Shown here: positions 32,168-40,193 of the stretch, piece by piece
Layout of the letters: each line of letters starts with the position of its first letter
How positions within the stretch are numbered: position 1 is the stretch's first letter
Assembly (NCBI GenBank): GCA_022828085.1
Contig: JAJEIY010000072.1
Span: forward strand, 1 to 50,447
Length of the DNA: 50,447 nucleotides
Direction: 5' to 3'
Source: Acidobacteriota bacterium
Lineage (GTDB): Bacteria; Acidobacteriota; Vicinamibacteria; Marinacidobacterales; Marinacidobacteraceae
Program-made: the position numbers and the translations under genes
Notes under the pieces: model-generated
The model's input: the letters and a program-made list of their open reading frames with translations, nothing else
The model's database searches: none
What the model was told of the DNA's origin: nothing

Positions 32168-33462
32168 GGGTCCCAGGGTCCCGGTTCGCGGACCACGCGC
32201 CCCCGGCGGGCCGACTCCACGCACTCGGCAAGGCTGCCGAAGGCGACCGCCGACCCGAGGAGGCCCGGCGAGTACCACGCGTACTTGGCCGAGTTCGTCA
32301 TGAGGCGGCGGGTGGTCCCGGGGGTCATCGGGGTCGCCAGGACGCAGGTGTCCACCATCAGCCGGCCCCCGAAGGCGTGAAGCGGCTCGAGCAGTCCGGC
32401 GCGTTCCGCGAGGTCCCGCACCGCCCGGCTCGTGGTCACCACCAGTTCGCACCCGCCTTCGTCGGGGAGGGCCCGTTCCGGACCCCGCTCGCGGAGCAGG
32501 GCGGCGAGCTTTCCGAACTCGGCGAACGAGAAGTGCGGGCTCCCCAGCACCACCATGTCCAGGGTGCCCTCGGCGTGGGTCGTCAGCTCCCGGCGCGCCG
32601 CCCGCAGTTCCGGGAGGCCGACGTCGAGGATCGCGGCCGGTTCCCGGCCGCCGAGCGCGTCCGCGAGGGTGGGAGCCTCCGGGGTCACTCCGGGAATGTG
32701 AAAGAGGGCGACCGCTCCGGAGGAAGCCGCCGCCGCTCCGAGAGCCTTGAGCTGGTCCTCTTCCGGGATGACCGGAAGCCCGGAGATCGCGACCGGGTCG
32801 TCCTCGGCGAAGGGGCCCAGCAGGTGTCCGAGAACGGGGTAGAAGTCGTCCGCGGCCGCGAGTTCCTCGGGAACGTCCCGCAGGCGCAGAACGCGGGTGG
32901 CCAGGCGGTTCTCGTCGAGGTGGAGGCCCACCGCGGGCGCCCGGCCGGTGATCGCGCAGCAGATGTCCAGGAGGTCGGGGTAGCGCTCGGTGCGCGCCCC
33001 GATGACCGAATTGGCGAAAGCGACGGCGTTCGACTCGCCCCACGCGATCTGCTGCCCGAACCTCGGCGTCTGGCGGCCCTGGTAGGGCGCACAGGTCCAG
33101 GTGGGAATCGTCCCCATCGAGTCGTAGGCCCGCATCTGACGTGCGGACTTCTCCGCCCACTCGGGGGGAACCGACCATTCCTGCCAGTGGAACTCGTCCA
33201 GTCCGCTCACGTTGAGCGTCGAGGGGACCCGCACCCGCGCGCCGAGGCCGGCGAGGCGCTCGGCGAACTCGAGGCCGGCGTCCCCGACGTAGATCGTGCT
33301 GTCGATGTGCGCGGCCTCGATGTCCAGCATCGACTCGGCGCCGCGGACCTCCGCCATCCGCGCCAGGATGCGCATCGCCAGCTTCGGCGCCTCGCCCTCC
33401 TCGCCCGCGAGCAGCGCGCGGTCGAACGCGCTGAGCCGGACGGCGCCCGACTCCCCGCTCAT
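32164..33462 (-). CDS. AcnX large subunit (DUF521), putative cis-3-hydroxy-L-proline dehydratase
   Basis: 432 residues. AcnX catalytic core, with Cys residues in the places expected for the Fe-S or metal site: PTWTCAPYQG, DICCAITG and MVDTCVLATPM. Other motifs are ESNAVAFANSVIGART, GLHLDENR and TNSAKYAWYSPGLLG. The predicted reaction removes water from cis-3-hydroxy-L-proline to give delta1-pyrroline-2-carboxylate, which the OCD-family reductase in the same operon can turn into L-proline. Spacing to the symporter gene is 25 bp. Confidence 0.88.
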   Translation of the reverse strand: MSGESGAVRLSAFDRALLAGEEGEAPKLAMRILARMAEVRGAESMLDIEAAHIDSTIYVGDAGLEFAERLAGLGARVRVPSTLNVSGLDEFHWQEWSVPPEWAEKSARQMRAYDSMGTIPTWTCAPYQGRQTPRFGQQIAWGESNAVAFANSVIGARTERYPDLLDICCAITGRAPAVGLHLDENRLATRVLRLRDVPEELAAADDFYPVLGHLLGPFAEDDPVAISGLPVIPEEDQLKALGAAAASSGAVALFHIPGVTPEAPTLADALGGREPAAILDVGLPELRAARRELTTHAEGTLDMVVLGSPHFSFAEFGKLAALLRERGPERALPDEGGCELVVTTSRAVRDLAERAGLLEPLHAFGGRLMVDTCVLATPMTPGTTRRLMTNSAKYAWYSPGLLGSAVAFGSLAECVESARRGRVVREPGPWDP

Positions 33463-33487
33463 GGGAAAGAAACTGCCGGTGTTCCGG

Positions 33488-34945
33488 TCAGTCGCGATTC
33501 GAGGCGGCGCTGGCGCGCTTCCAAACGAACCGGTTGATCGCCAGACAGAGGAGGATCAGCAGGCCGACCTGGAAGACCACCGTTCCGGCGGTGAACTCGC
33601 CGAAGGGGTCCCAGCCGCCCTCGACGGATGCCGCCTGCCACATCCACCACGCCACCAGCGCCACGAACTCGATGGGGATGATCCAGGTGATGAGCCGCTC
33701 GAACCAGGCGCCGACGCGCCACTCCTCTTCGGGCCCCAGCAGGTGCTCCTCGCGGAACTTGCGCGCGCCCCGGCGGATCACGGTGATCGCGACGAAGAGT
33801 CCGGAGACCATCAGCGCGACTCCCCAGGCCCAGTCCTGGTTGCGGAAGAAGCCGAGCGCGAATGCGGAAGGCAGCCCCATCACGAAGGCGACCGCCGCCA
33901 CCATGGGGACGGAACGGCGGCGCTCGACACCGAGGTCCATCACCATCCGGTTCACCAGTTCGAGCTGGGTGATGAGCGAGGAGATGGCGGCGCAGCAGAG
34001 CGTGAGGAAAAAGAGCGGCAGGAGGACGCTGCCGCCGGGCATGTCGACGAACAACCGCGGCAGCCAGATGAAGGTCAACCCCTCGTTGCCAGCGCCGAGG
34101 GCCGCCTCGCGGTCGGCAGAGGTGCTGAGCGCGAAGACGGTGCAAATCACCGCGATCCCGGCGAGCAGCGACGCGAAGTTGTTGGCCAACACCGCGGTGA
34201 TGCCGGTCTTGACGAATCCCTGGCCCTCGGCCACGTAGGCCCCGAGGACGGTGATGAGACCCCAGCCGGCGCCCGTGCTCCAGGCGGTTTGGGTCAGCGC
34301 CGCGAGCCAGATCCGGTAATCGCCGAGATTGCCCACGTCGGGCACGAACAGGAAACGGAGCCCCTCGGCGGCGCCCGGGAGCGTCACCGCGCGAACGGCG
34401 GCGACCGCCAGCAGGATGAAGAGCGTGGGGATCAGGTAGCGGTTCACCCGCTCGATCCCGGCGGCGACCCCCCGATAGATGATGAACGACGCGATCACGA
34501 GCGCGAGCCCGTGGAAAAGCACCGGCTGGCTGGAACCGCTGGTGAAGTTGTCCCAAAACGCCTGCGGGTCGGCCCCGCCCAGTTCCCCGAGCGACGAGCT
34601 GACCAGGTACTTCAGGCACCACCCGGTGACCACCGTGTAGTAGAAGGTGATGAAGGTGGTGACCAGCCCGATGAAGATCCCCATCCAGTTGTGGCGTCCG
34701 CCGGTCGCGACCCCGATGGCGGCGGCCGGCCCCCGGCGCGAACTCTTCCCCAGCGCGAACTCGGCCAGCACCAGCGGAATCGCCCACAGGAACAGGAAGA
34801 TCACCCACGGGATCAGGAACTCGCCGCCGCCGTTCTGCGCCGCGATCCGCGGGAAGCGCCAGATGTTTCCGGTGCCGACCGCCATTCCGATCGTCGCCAG
34901 GAGCACGCCCCAGCGCGAGGTGAACCGTTCGGTGGTGTGGTGCAT
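33488..34945 (-). CDS. Na+-dependent symporter, neurotransmitter:sodium symporter (NSS/SNF) family
   Basis: 485 residues with about 12 TM helices. TM1 carries the Na+ and substrate signature GMAVGTGNIWRFPRIAAQNGGGEFLIPW. TM6 unwound region QTAWSTGAGWGLITVLGAY and TM8 follow. LeuT-fold family members carry amino acids, including proline. Its place in the middle of a proline/hydroxyproline operon predicts uptake of an imino acid. Substrate selectivity cannot be read by eye. It lies 24 bp after the OCD-family gene. Confidence 0.88.
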   Translation of the reverse strand: MHHTTERFTSRWGVLLATIGMAVGTGNIWRFPRIAAQNGGGEFLIPWVIFLFLWAIPLVLAEFALGKSSRRGPAAAIGVATGGRHNWMGIFIGLVTTFITFYYTVVTGWCLKYLVSSSLGELGGADPQAFWDNFTSGSSQPVLFHGLALVIASFIIYRGVAAGIERVNRYLIPTLFILLAVAAVRAVTLPGAAEGLRFLFVPDVGNLGDYRIWLAALTQTAWSTGAGWGLITVLGAYVAEGQGFVKTGITAVLANNFASLLAGIAVICTVFALSTSADREAALGAGNEGLTFIWLPRLFVDMPGGSVLLPLFFLTLCCAAISSLITQLELVNRMVMDLGVERRRSVPMVAAVAFVMGLPSAFALGFFRNQDWAWGVALMVSGLFVAITVIRRGARKFREEHLLGPEEEWRVGAWFERLITWIIPIEFVALVAWWMWQAASVEGGWDPFGEFTAGTVVFQVGLLILLCLAINRFVWKRASAASNRD

Positions 34946-34969
34946 GTGCGACCTCGGGTTGACTCGGCC

Positions 34970-35953
34970 CTATCCCGCGTCCTGAAGCCGCATCGGCTGG
35001 CCGAGCCCGCGCTTTCGCGCCTCGTCGTAGACGAAGGCGGCGCAGGCGACGTCCTCGATGGCCACGCCGACCGACTTGAACAGGGTGATGTCGTCCGCGG
35101 ACTCCCGGCCGGCGATCCGGCCCGCCACGATGTCGCCGAGCTCCGCGTGGATCCGGTCCTCGGGGAAGACGCCGTCCCGGATGGCCGCCATGATGTCGCC
35201 GGCTTCGCCGAGGACCTGCTCGCGGAAGTCGAGGACGACGCGGCACCGTGAGAACGCGGCCGCTTCGATCTCCCGCTTCACGGGGGCGTTGGCCCCCACC
35301 GAGTTCACGTGCATCCCGGCCTCGAGCCAGTCGGCGAGGATGACCGGTTCCTTCGCGGTAGTGGCCGCGCAGACCACGTCGAGGCCCCGGACCGCGGCTT
35401 CGGCGCTTCCCACCGGTTGCGCGTCGAGGCCCTCCGCGGTGAGCGCCGCCGCGTACTGGACCGCTGCATCGGGGAACACGTCGAAGATGCGCACGGTGCG
35501 GATGTCCCGCACCTCGCGCACCGCCGCCACCTGGTTCCGGCCCTGGAAACCGGCCCCGATGAGGCCGACCGACGCGGCGTCGGCCCGGGCCAGATGCCGG
35601 GTCGCCACCCCGCTGGCGGCGCCGGTCCGGGTTCCGGTGATGTGGGTCCCCGGCATGACCGAACGGAGCGCTCCGGTTTCGGTGTCGAAGTAGAGGAGCG
35701 CGAAGTAGGTGTCTTCGGGCGCCCGCTTCCCGGGAGTTCCGGTCAGGGTCTTGAGGCCGAAGCCGCCCATGTCCGGGATCACCGCCGCCATGATCCGGAA
35801 GTTCCCGGCGACCCCGGTGAGGGGCATCACGAGGCGCGGCGCGAGCTGGGTCCGTCCCTCCGCGTGGAGCCGGAACGACTCTTCGAGAAGCCTCACGGCC
35901 TCCTTCATCGAGAGGATCTCCGCGACCTCCCGCTCCGTGAGAATGAGTGCCAC
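34970..35953 (-). CDS. Ornithine cyclodeaminase/mu-crystallin family reductase, putative delta1-pyrroline-2-carboxylate reductase (copy 1)
   Basis: 327 residues from GTG 35953; longer starts overlap the proline dehydrogenase gene. N-terminal substrate domain LILTEREVAEILSMKEAVRLLEESF and RLVMPLTGVAGNFRIMAAVIPDMGGFGLKTLTGTPGK, with Lys of the active site. TGTRTGAASGVATRHLARADA leads into the Rossmann domain (VGLIGAGFQGRNQVAAV). It carries VNSVGANAPVKREI, typical of the reductase/dehydrogenase group. This family includes the reductase that turns delta1-pyrroline-2-carboxylate into L-proline, the step after AcnX. It lies 31 bp after the proline dehydrogenase gene. Confidence 0.85.
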   Translation of the reverse strand: MALILTEREVAEILSMKEAVRLLEESFRLHAEGRTQLAPRLVMPLTGVAGNFRIMAAVIPDMGGFGLKTLTGTPGKRAPEDTYFALLYFDTETGALRSVMPGTHITGTRTGAASGVATRHLARADAASVGLIGAGFQGRNQVAAVREVRDIRTVRIFDVFPDAAVQYAAALTAEGLDAQPVGSAEAAVRGLDVVCAATTAKEPVILADWLEAGMHVNSVGANAPVKREIEAAAFSRCRVVLDFREQVLGEAGDIMAAIRDGVFPEDRIHAELGDIVAGRIAGRESADDITLFKSVGVAIEDVACAAFVYDEARKRGLGQPMRLQDAG

Positions 35954-35984
35954 GGCGCGCGAGTGTATCGAGGGACGGCCTTGG

Positions 35985-36887
35985 TCAGCCCTTGGAGAAG
36001 ACGGCCCGCAGCACATGGCGGGCGATTTCGGGGTTCTTCCGCAGCCGGCGCAAGGAATAGGGCATCCAGTCGGGGCCGAACGGCACCCCCACCCGCACCC
36101 GGTGGCCGGCCTGCTTCACGTTCTCCCGAAGGCGGGGCCGGACCCCGTGAAGCATCTGGAACTCGTAGTCCGCGGCCGAGAGTCCGAGTTCCTGAACGAT
36201 TCCGGAGGCCTCGGCGATGAGCCACTCGTCGTGGGTGGCGATGCCGACGGTGCACCCGGCGGACAGCAGGACGCGGAGGATGGCCACGTAGTGATCGCGG
36301 ATCTCCTGCGGATCGGTATAGGCGATCTCCGGGGGCTCCAGGTAGACGCCCTTGCAGACGCGGACGTTCGCCTTCACCTTGGCGAGTTCCCGGGCGTCGT
36401 CGAGGCTCCGGCGCATCCGGGCCTGGAGGACCACCCCGAAGTTCGGATAGTCGGGATGGAGTTCGCGATGCAGGCCGAGCGTCGCGTCGATCCGCGGGCT
36501 GTCCTCCATGTCCATGCGCAGGAAGGTGCCGCCGCGCTTCGCCGCGTGCTCCAGCAGGGAACGGATCTGGTCGCGGCAGAAGTCGCGGTCGATCATGAGG
36601 CCGAGCTGCGTCACCTTCACGTGGACATAGGCCGCAAGTCGCCGCTCGTGGACCTCGTCGAGGAGCTGCCGGTACACCTCGGTGGCCCCCTCCGCCTCGG
36701 CGCGGTCGGTGACGAACTCGCCGAGCTGGCTTGTCGCCACCAGGTAGCCCTGGCGGTTCAGCGCCTCGGCCTCGCGGACGAGATCCGCGACGGTCTCGCC
36801 CGCGATGTACGGCCGGGCGAACGGCTCGACGACCGCCCTCGGCAGGAGCGGCAGGGCGCCGGCGATGGCCCGGTTCAGCAGGCTCAT
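35985..36887 (-). CDS. Proline dehydrogenase-family flavoenzyme, possibly acting on hydroxyproline
   Basis: 300 residues, short monofunctional PutB type with a TIM barrel and FAD. Motifs: HVKVTQLGL (Lys91), FLRMDMEDS, CKGVYLEPPEI, IATHDE, YEFQMLHGV and MPYSLRRLRKNP (Arg280/Arg281, which bind the substrate carboxylate). In proline dehydrogenases a Tyr precedes the VPFG turn (Y540 in E. coli PutA) and disfavours hydroxyproline. Here that position is Gly267 (RVRVGVPFG). Mammalian hydroxyproline dehydrogenase (PRODH2) also lacks this Tyr. Product would be delta1-pyrroline-5-carboxylate or its 3-hydroxy form. No P5C dehydrogenase is in the window. It is 23 bp after the DapA-family gene. Confidence 0.88.
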   Translation of the reverse strand: MSLLNRAIAGALPLLPRAVVEPFARPYIAGETVADLVREAEALNRQGYLVATSQLGEFVTDRAEAEGATEVYRQLLDEVHERRLAAYVHVKVTQLGLMIDRDFCRDQIRSLLEHAAKRGGTFLRMDMEDSPRIDATLGLHRELHPDYPNFGVVLQARMRRSLDDARELAKVKANVRVCKGVYLEPPEIAYTDPQEIRDHYVAILRVLLSAGCTVGIATHDEWLIAEASGIVQELGLSAADYEFQMLHGVRPRLRENVKQAGHRVRVGVPFGPDWMPYSLRRLRKNPEIARHVLRAVFSKG

Positions 36888-36910
36888 GGTGGTGCCCGTC
36901 CGCCGGGCGG

Positions 36911-37792
36911 CTAGAGCTCGAAGTGGGCCAGGATGCGGTCGAGCGCCTCCTCGGTGGCCCGGTCGAGCAGGGCGGCGGGTGCGCGAATGCCCGTATGGGC
37001 GATCGCTCCCCTCCTCCGGAGCATTTCCTTGCGGATGGCCATTCCGATGCCTTCCTGGAACTCGAACCGCATCACCGGCGCGTACTGGTAGAAGGCCGCC
37101 GCCGCCCCGTCGCGGTCACCGGCGTCCCAGCGCGAGACGACCGCCACCAGCAGCTTGGGATAGGCGAAACCGGTCATGGCGCCGGTGGCGCCGGAGATGA
37201 GCTCCTCGATGAGGTAGGCGCCCCCGAGGCCGCCGAAGATCCCGATGTCGAGCCCCTCAGTGCGTTCCCGGATCCGCGCCGCCTTGTAAGGGGTGGGCGC
37301 GTCCTCGAGCTTGATCGTGCGCGCCGAGGGGATCTCCCGGCAGATGCGCGCGAGGAGATCGGGTTCCATGTGGAAGCCCGAGATCGGCGGGAAGTCCTGG
37401 ATCACGACGGGGATCGAGATCGTTTCGGCGATCCGGGCGAAGTGCCGGAAGATCGCCTCGGAGTTGCACTTCGGAGCGCGGGGCGGGGAAACCATGACCC
37501 CGGCGGCGCCGGCGCGTTCGGCGGCGCGGCAGCGCTCGAGGCAGACGTCGAGCCCCGGCCCGGTGGCGCCCACGATCACCGGCGCCCGGCCGTCCGCGTG
37601 GGCCATGCTGGCGTCGAGAATCTCATCGCGTTCCCGGTCGGAGATCCGTGCGACCTCGCTCGTCACCCCGAGGGCGGTGAAGCCGGAAACGCCGTCCTCG
37701 AGGAACAGGTCGATCACGCGGCCGAGACTCGGAGAATCGAAGCTCCCGTCCGGAGCGAAGGGGGTCGGAAGGACCGAATAGACGCCTTGCAT
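36911..37792 (-). CDS. DapA/N-acetylneuraminate lyase-family aldolase or dehydratase
   Basis: 293 residues, first gene of the operon. Class I aldolase barrel: opening GVYSVLPTPFAPDGSFD, Schiff-base Lys in ARTIKLEDAPTP, and GIFGGLGGAYLIEEL. The loop that usually carries the catalytic Tyr (YNVPxRTG) reads VIQDFPPISG, so that Tyr is absent, as I recall for some keto-deoxy-sugar-acid dehydratases in the family. Given the context, candidates are 4-hydroxy-2-oxoglutarate aldolase (HOGA-like, following hydroxyproline dehydrogenase) or delta1-pyrroline-4-hydroxy-2-carboxylate deaminase. True dihydrodipicolinate synthase is unlikely. GAGAAT on the minus strand, 6 nt upstream, may be the -10. Confidence 0.8.
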   Translation of the reverse strand: MQGVYSVLPTPFAPDGSFDSPSLGRVIDLFLEDGVSGFTALGVTSEVARISDRERDEILDASMAHADGRAPVIVGATGPGLDVCLERCRAAERAGAAGVMVSPPRAPKCNSEAIFRHFARIAETISIPVVIQDFPPISGFHMEPDLLARICREIPSARTIKLEDAPTPYKAARIRERTEGLDIGIFGGLGGAYLIEELISGATGAMTGFAYPKLLVAVVSRWDAGDRDGAAAAFYQYAPVMRFEFQEGIGMAIRKEMLRRRGAIAHTGIRAPAALLDRATEEALDRILAHFEL

Positions 37793-37840
37793 GCCGCGAT
37801 TCTCGCACAGGGGGACCGCTCGTCTGGTACAAGACGGCGC
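37793..37840. promoter_or_regulatory. Divergent promoter of the hydroxyproline operon and OCD copy 2
   Basis: A 48-bp spacer separates the divergent starts at 37792 (minus) and 37841 (plus). TACAAG at 37828-37833 ends 7 nt before the plus-strand ATG. On the minus strand GAGAAT ends 6 nt before its ATG. With so little room, the two promoters are likely controlled together. Confidence 0.45.
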
Positions 37841-38827
37841 ATGAAATTGCGCCTTCTGTCCGCCGGCGAAGTTCGGGCCGCCATGCCCATGGCCGAGGCG
37901 ATCCGGGCCGTCCGGCAGGCCTTCGTGGAGCTCTCCGCCGGACGGGCCACGATGCCCGTTCGGGCTCGCGTGGACGTGCCGAGCCGATCCGGGATCAGCC
38001 TCTACATGCCGGGTTATCTGGCTGGCGCCCACCAGCTCGCCACCAAGATCGTCGGGATCTTCCCCGGGAACCTGACCCGCACCCCGCCGCTTCCCACGAT
38101 CAACGCGCTGGTGGTGGTGCTCGACCCCGACACCGGGATGCCCGCCGGAGCGATGCACGGCGGAGTGCTCACCGCGATCCGTACCGGCGCGGCTTCGGGG
38201 GTGGCGACCGAGGAGCTCGCGCGCGACGACGTCCGGACCGCGGGCGTGCTCGGCGCCGGAGTCCAGGCGCGTACCCAGCTCGAGGCCATGGTCACGGCGC
38301 GCCCCGGGATCGAGAGCGCGACCGTGTTCGATCCCCGCACCGCGGTGGCGCAGGCGTTCGCTGCGGACATGACCGAGGCGCTCGGCATTCCGGTGCGCGC
38401 TGCCCCGTCCGCCGACGCGGTGGTCGCCGGGTCGGAGGTGATCGCCGAGGCGACCACCTCCGACACCCCGGTCTTCTCCGACAGCGCGCTCCGGGACGAC
38501 GCGCACCTGAACGCGATCGGCTCCTTCACGCCCGACATGCAGATCATTCCGGAAGCGACCGTCGTCCGTTCCGCGGTGGTGGTGGATCATCGGGAATCCT
38601 GCTGGGAAGAGACCGGCGACCTGATCCAGCCCCGTGACCGGGGCGCAATCACCGAGGACCACATCCTGGCGGAGATCGGGGAGATCTCCGCCGGCACCGC
38701 CCCCCGTCCCGAACACGGCCCCACGCTCTTCAAGACGGTCGGCACCGCCGTCCAGGACGTCGCGGTCGGCGCGGCCGCCCTCGCCCGCTCCGAGGAACAC
38801 GGCCTCGGCACCGTGGTGGAGCTGTAG
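37841..38827 (+). CDS. Ornithine cyclodeaminase/mu-crystallin family reductase (copy 2)
   Basis: 328 residues. KLRLLSAGEVRAAMPMAEAIRAVRQAFVEL and VDVPSRSGISLYMPGYL form the substrate domain, with Lys in QLATKIVGIFPGN. AIRTGAASGVATEELARDDVRTAGVLGAGVQARTQLEAM is the nucleotide-binding region, and NAIGSFTPDMQII follows. It is clearly paralogous to the gene at 34970 but differs in the substrate loop (SLYMPGYL against FRIMAAVIPDMGG), so it may use a different imine or the other cofactor. It is divergent from the operon across 48 bp. Confidence 0.85.
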   Translation: MKLRLLSAGEVRAAMPMAEAIRAVRQAFVELSAGRATMPVRARVDVPSRSGISLYMPGYLAGAHQLATKIVGIFPGNLTRTPPLPTINALVVVLDPDTGMPAGAMHGGVLTAIRTGAASGVATEELARDDVRTAGVLGAGVQARTQLEAMVTARPGIESATVFDPRTAVAQAFAADMTEALGIPVRAAPSADAVVAGSEVIAEATTSDTPVFSDSALRDDAHLNAIGSFTPDMQIIPEATVVRSAVVVDHRESCWEETGDLIQPRDRGAITEDHILAEIGEISAGTAPRPEHGPTLFKTVGTAVQDVAVGAAALARSEEHGLGTVVEL

Positions 38828-38867
38828 GAGAAGGGCCACCAACCTTCGACCGGCGCCGTGACGCGCC

Positions 38868-38919
38868 GGCTTGGAACGCCGGCCTCCGGCCGGCACGCGG
38901 CCCGCAGGGCCGCAGGCGG
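38868..38919 (+). repeat. REP-like repeat, full 52-bp copy
   Basis: Two adjoining hairpins: GCCGGCC-type stem around CTCC, then GCGGCCC/GGGCCGC around GCA. The 52 bp match 50380-50431 at all but two positions, and those two are paired bases that change together, so pairing is kept. Intergenic between the OCD copy 2 and the toxin-antitoxin pair. Confidence 0.75.
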
Positions 38920-39022
38920 TTCGGCGCTGCCGTGCGGGATGGCGCATTCCGCGCGGAACGCTCGGGTCCCCGGCCGGGGAGAACGGACCGCCCACCTCCA
39001 CTCCGCCCGCCGGAGAACGAAT

Positions 39023-39044
39023 GGATACAATGCGGACTGTGTCC
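39023..39044 (+). promoter_or_regulatory. Promoter and operator-like repeat of the toxin-antitoxin pair
   Basis: TACAAT (39026-39031) ends 7 nt before GTG 39039, the same gap as at rnpB, predicting a leaderless antitoxin mRNA. The inverted repeat GGATACA (39023-39029) and TGTGTCC (39038-39044), one mismatch, covers both the -10 and the start codon, as expected for autoregulation by the antitoxin. Confidence 0.5.
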
Positions 39045-39647
39045 AAACTCCATATCACGTCCGTAGAGAGTCCGTATGACGACCCTCGGGTCGCTCCCCT
39101 GGCGGCTTCGGCCCTGAGTCGGGCGGAAGCGATGGGACTCGGCCCCTCCGCGGCCGTCCAGCTCGACAGCGGAGCGATGGACGCGCTCGAGGCCCGCTTG
39201 GCCGAGGCCGGAATCGCCCGTCTGGTCCGGCGTCCGGCCGGCGCGGATCCGGCCGAGACTGCCGGATGGCTGAGAGCCCTTCACGAAGCCCTCGCCGGCT
39301 CCCCCGTACCGCGCACCGAGTGGCCGGCGCTGTCCCGATCCCTGGGCCTCGACCTGCTCTCGCGGCTCCTGGGTATCTCCCACTCCAGCGCCCGCCGCTA
39401 CCTGTCGGGGGCGCGAAAGACGCCGGACGAGATCGCCGCCCGGCTCCACTTTCTCGCCCTGGTGGCCGGGGATCTCGCGGGGGCCTACAACGAGATCGGG
39501 GTCCGGCGCTGGTTCGATCGCAAGCGGACCGCGCTCGGCGGGAAAGCCCCGGCGCAAGTTCTCGCGGGCGACTGGACGCCCGAGGACGACGGCGCGGAGC
39601 GGGTACGGGAACTCGCGGCGGCGCTCGGCTTCTCCCCCGCGACGTGA
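39039..39647 (+). CDS. Xre/MbcA/ParS-type antitoxin (DUF2384)
   Basis: 202 residues from GTG 39039; an ATG at 39021 lies before the -10 and is less likely. The N-terminal half (about 1-95) is not recognised. The HTH region is LGLDLLSRLLGISHSSARRYLSGARKTPDEIAARLHFLALV, followed by the DUF2384 tail AYNEIGVRRWFDRKRTALGGKAPAQVL. It neutralises the RES toxin encoded next and probably represses the operon. The N-terminal extension is longer than in compact ParS proteins. The stop overlaps the toxin start as GTGA. Confidence 0.85.
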   Translation: MSKLHITSVESPYDDPRVAPLAASALSRAEAMGLGPSAAVQLDSGAMDALEARLAEAGIARLVRRPAGADPAETAGWLRALHEALAGSPVPRTEWPALSRSLGLDLLSRLLGISHSSARRYLSGARKTPDEIAARLHFLALVAGDLAGAYNEIGVRRWFDRKRTALGGKAPAQVLAGDWTPEDDGAERVRELAAALGFSPAT

Positions 39648-40165
39648 TCGCGTTCCGCCACGCCGATCCCCGCTTCCCGTTCCTGCGCGAGTCGGCCGGA
39701 ACGACCGCAGGACGCTGGAACCGCTCGGGGGAACTCGCGCACTGCTTTTCGGATACGCCCGACGGCGCCTGGGCCGAGTTCCTCCGGCACGAGGAGATCA
39801 CCGACCCGGAGGATTTCTCCGACATCCGCCGGGCGCTCTGGGCAGTTGAGGTAGGCGATCCGCCGCCGGCCCGACCCCGGCTCGCAACCGACACCCTGAC
39901 GGGCGGCCGGAGCACCTGGGCGGCCTGTCAGCGGGAGGCGGCCCGTCTTCGGGGGGCTGGAGAGGCCGGCTTGACCGCCCCCTCCGCAGCGCTCGCTCCG
40001 GGCGGCGCCCACGGATTCCGGGTCGAAGGCGGCCAGCGGCCGGGTCCCCCGCGTGACGGCGTGACGATCGTGTTTTTCGGGGCCAGGCCCGATCTCGTCG
40101 GCTGGCAAGCCGCCGCAGCGGGCCGTCCGGACGCCGAACTGCTACGCCGGGTGCGTCACTTCTGA
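39644..40165 (+). CDS. RES-domain toxin (NAD+-targeting family)
   Basis: 173 residues from GTG 39644, which overlaps the antitoxin stop. It opens IAFRHADPRFPF with the first conserved Arg, then GRWNRSGELAHCFSDTPDGAWAEFLRHEE and a late VTIVFFGARPDLVGW. RES toxins (Xre-RES systems, for example MbcT) use Arg, Tyr, Glu and Ser residues to break down NAD+. The strand that normally carries Tyr (pattern alYls) reads AHCFS, so that residue may be Cys here. Activity is therefore probable but not certain. Confidence 0.83.
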   Translation: MIAFRHADPRFPFLRESAGTTAGRWNRSGELAHCFSDTPDGAWAEFLRHEEITDPEDFSDIRRALWAVEVGDPPPARPRLATDTLTGGRSTWAACQREAARLRGAGEAGLTAPSAALAPGGAHGFRVEGGQRPGPPRDGVTIVFFGARPDLVGWQAAAAGRPDAELLRRVRHF

Positions 40166-40193
40166 CGTCAACCCGGCGGATCCGCTCGCTGCC

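Noticed and set aside
36911..37792. Calling the lyase dihydrodipicolinate synthase (dapA)
   Set aside because: The catalytic Tyr loop is QDFPP, and the operon concerns imino-acid catabolism, not lysine synthesis.
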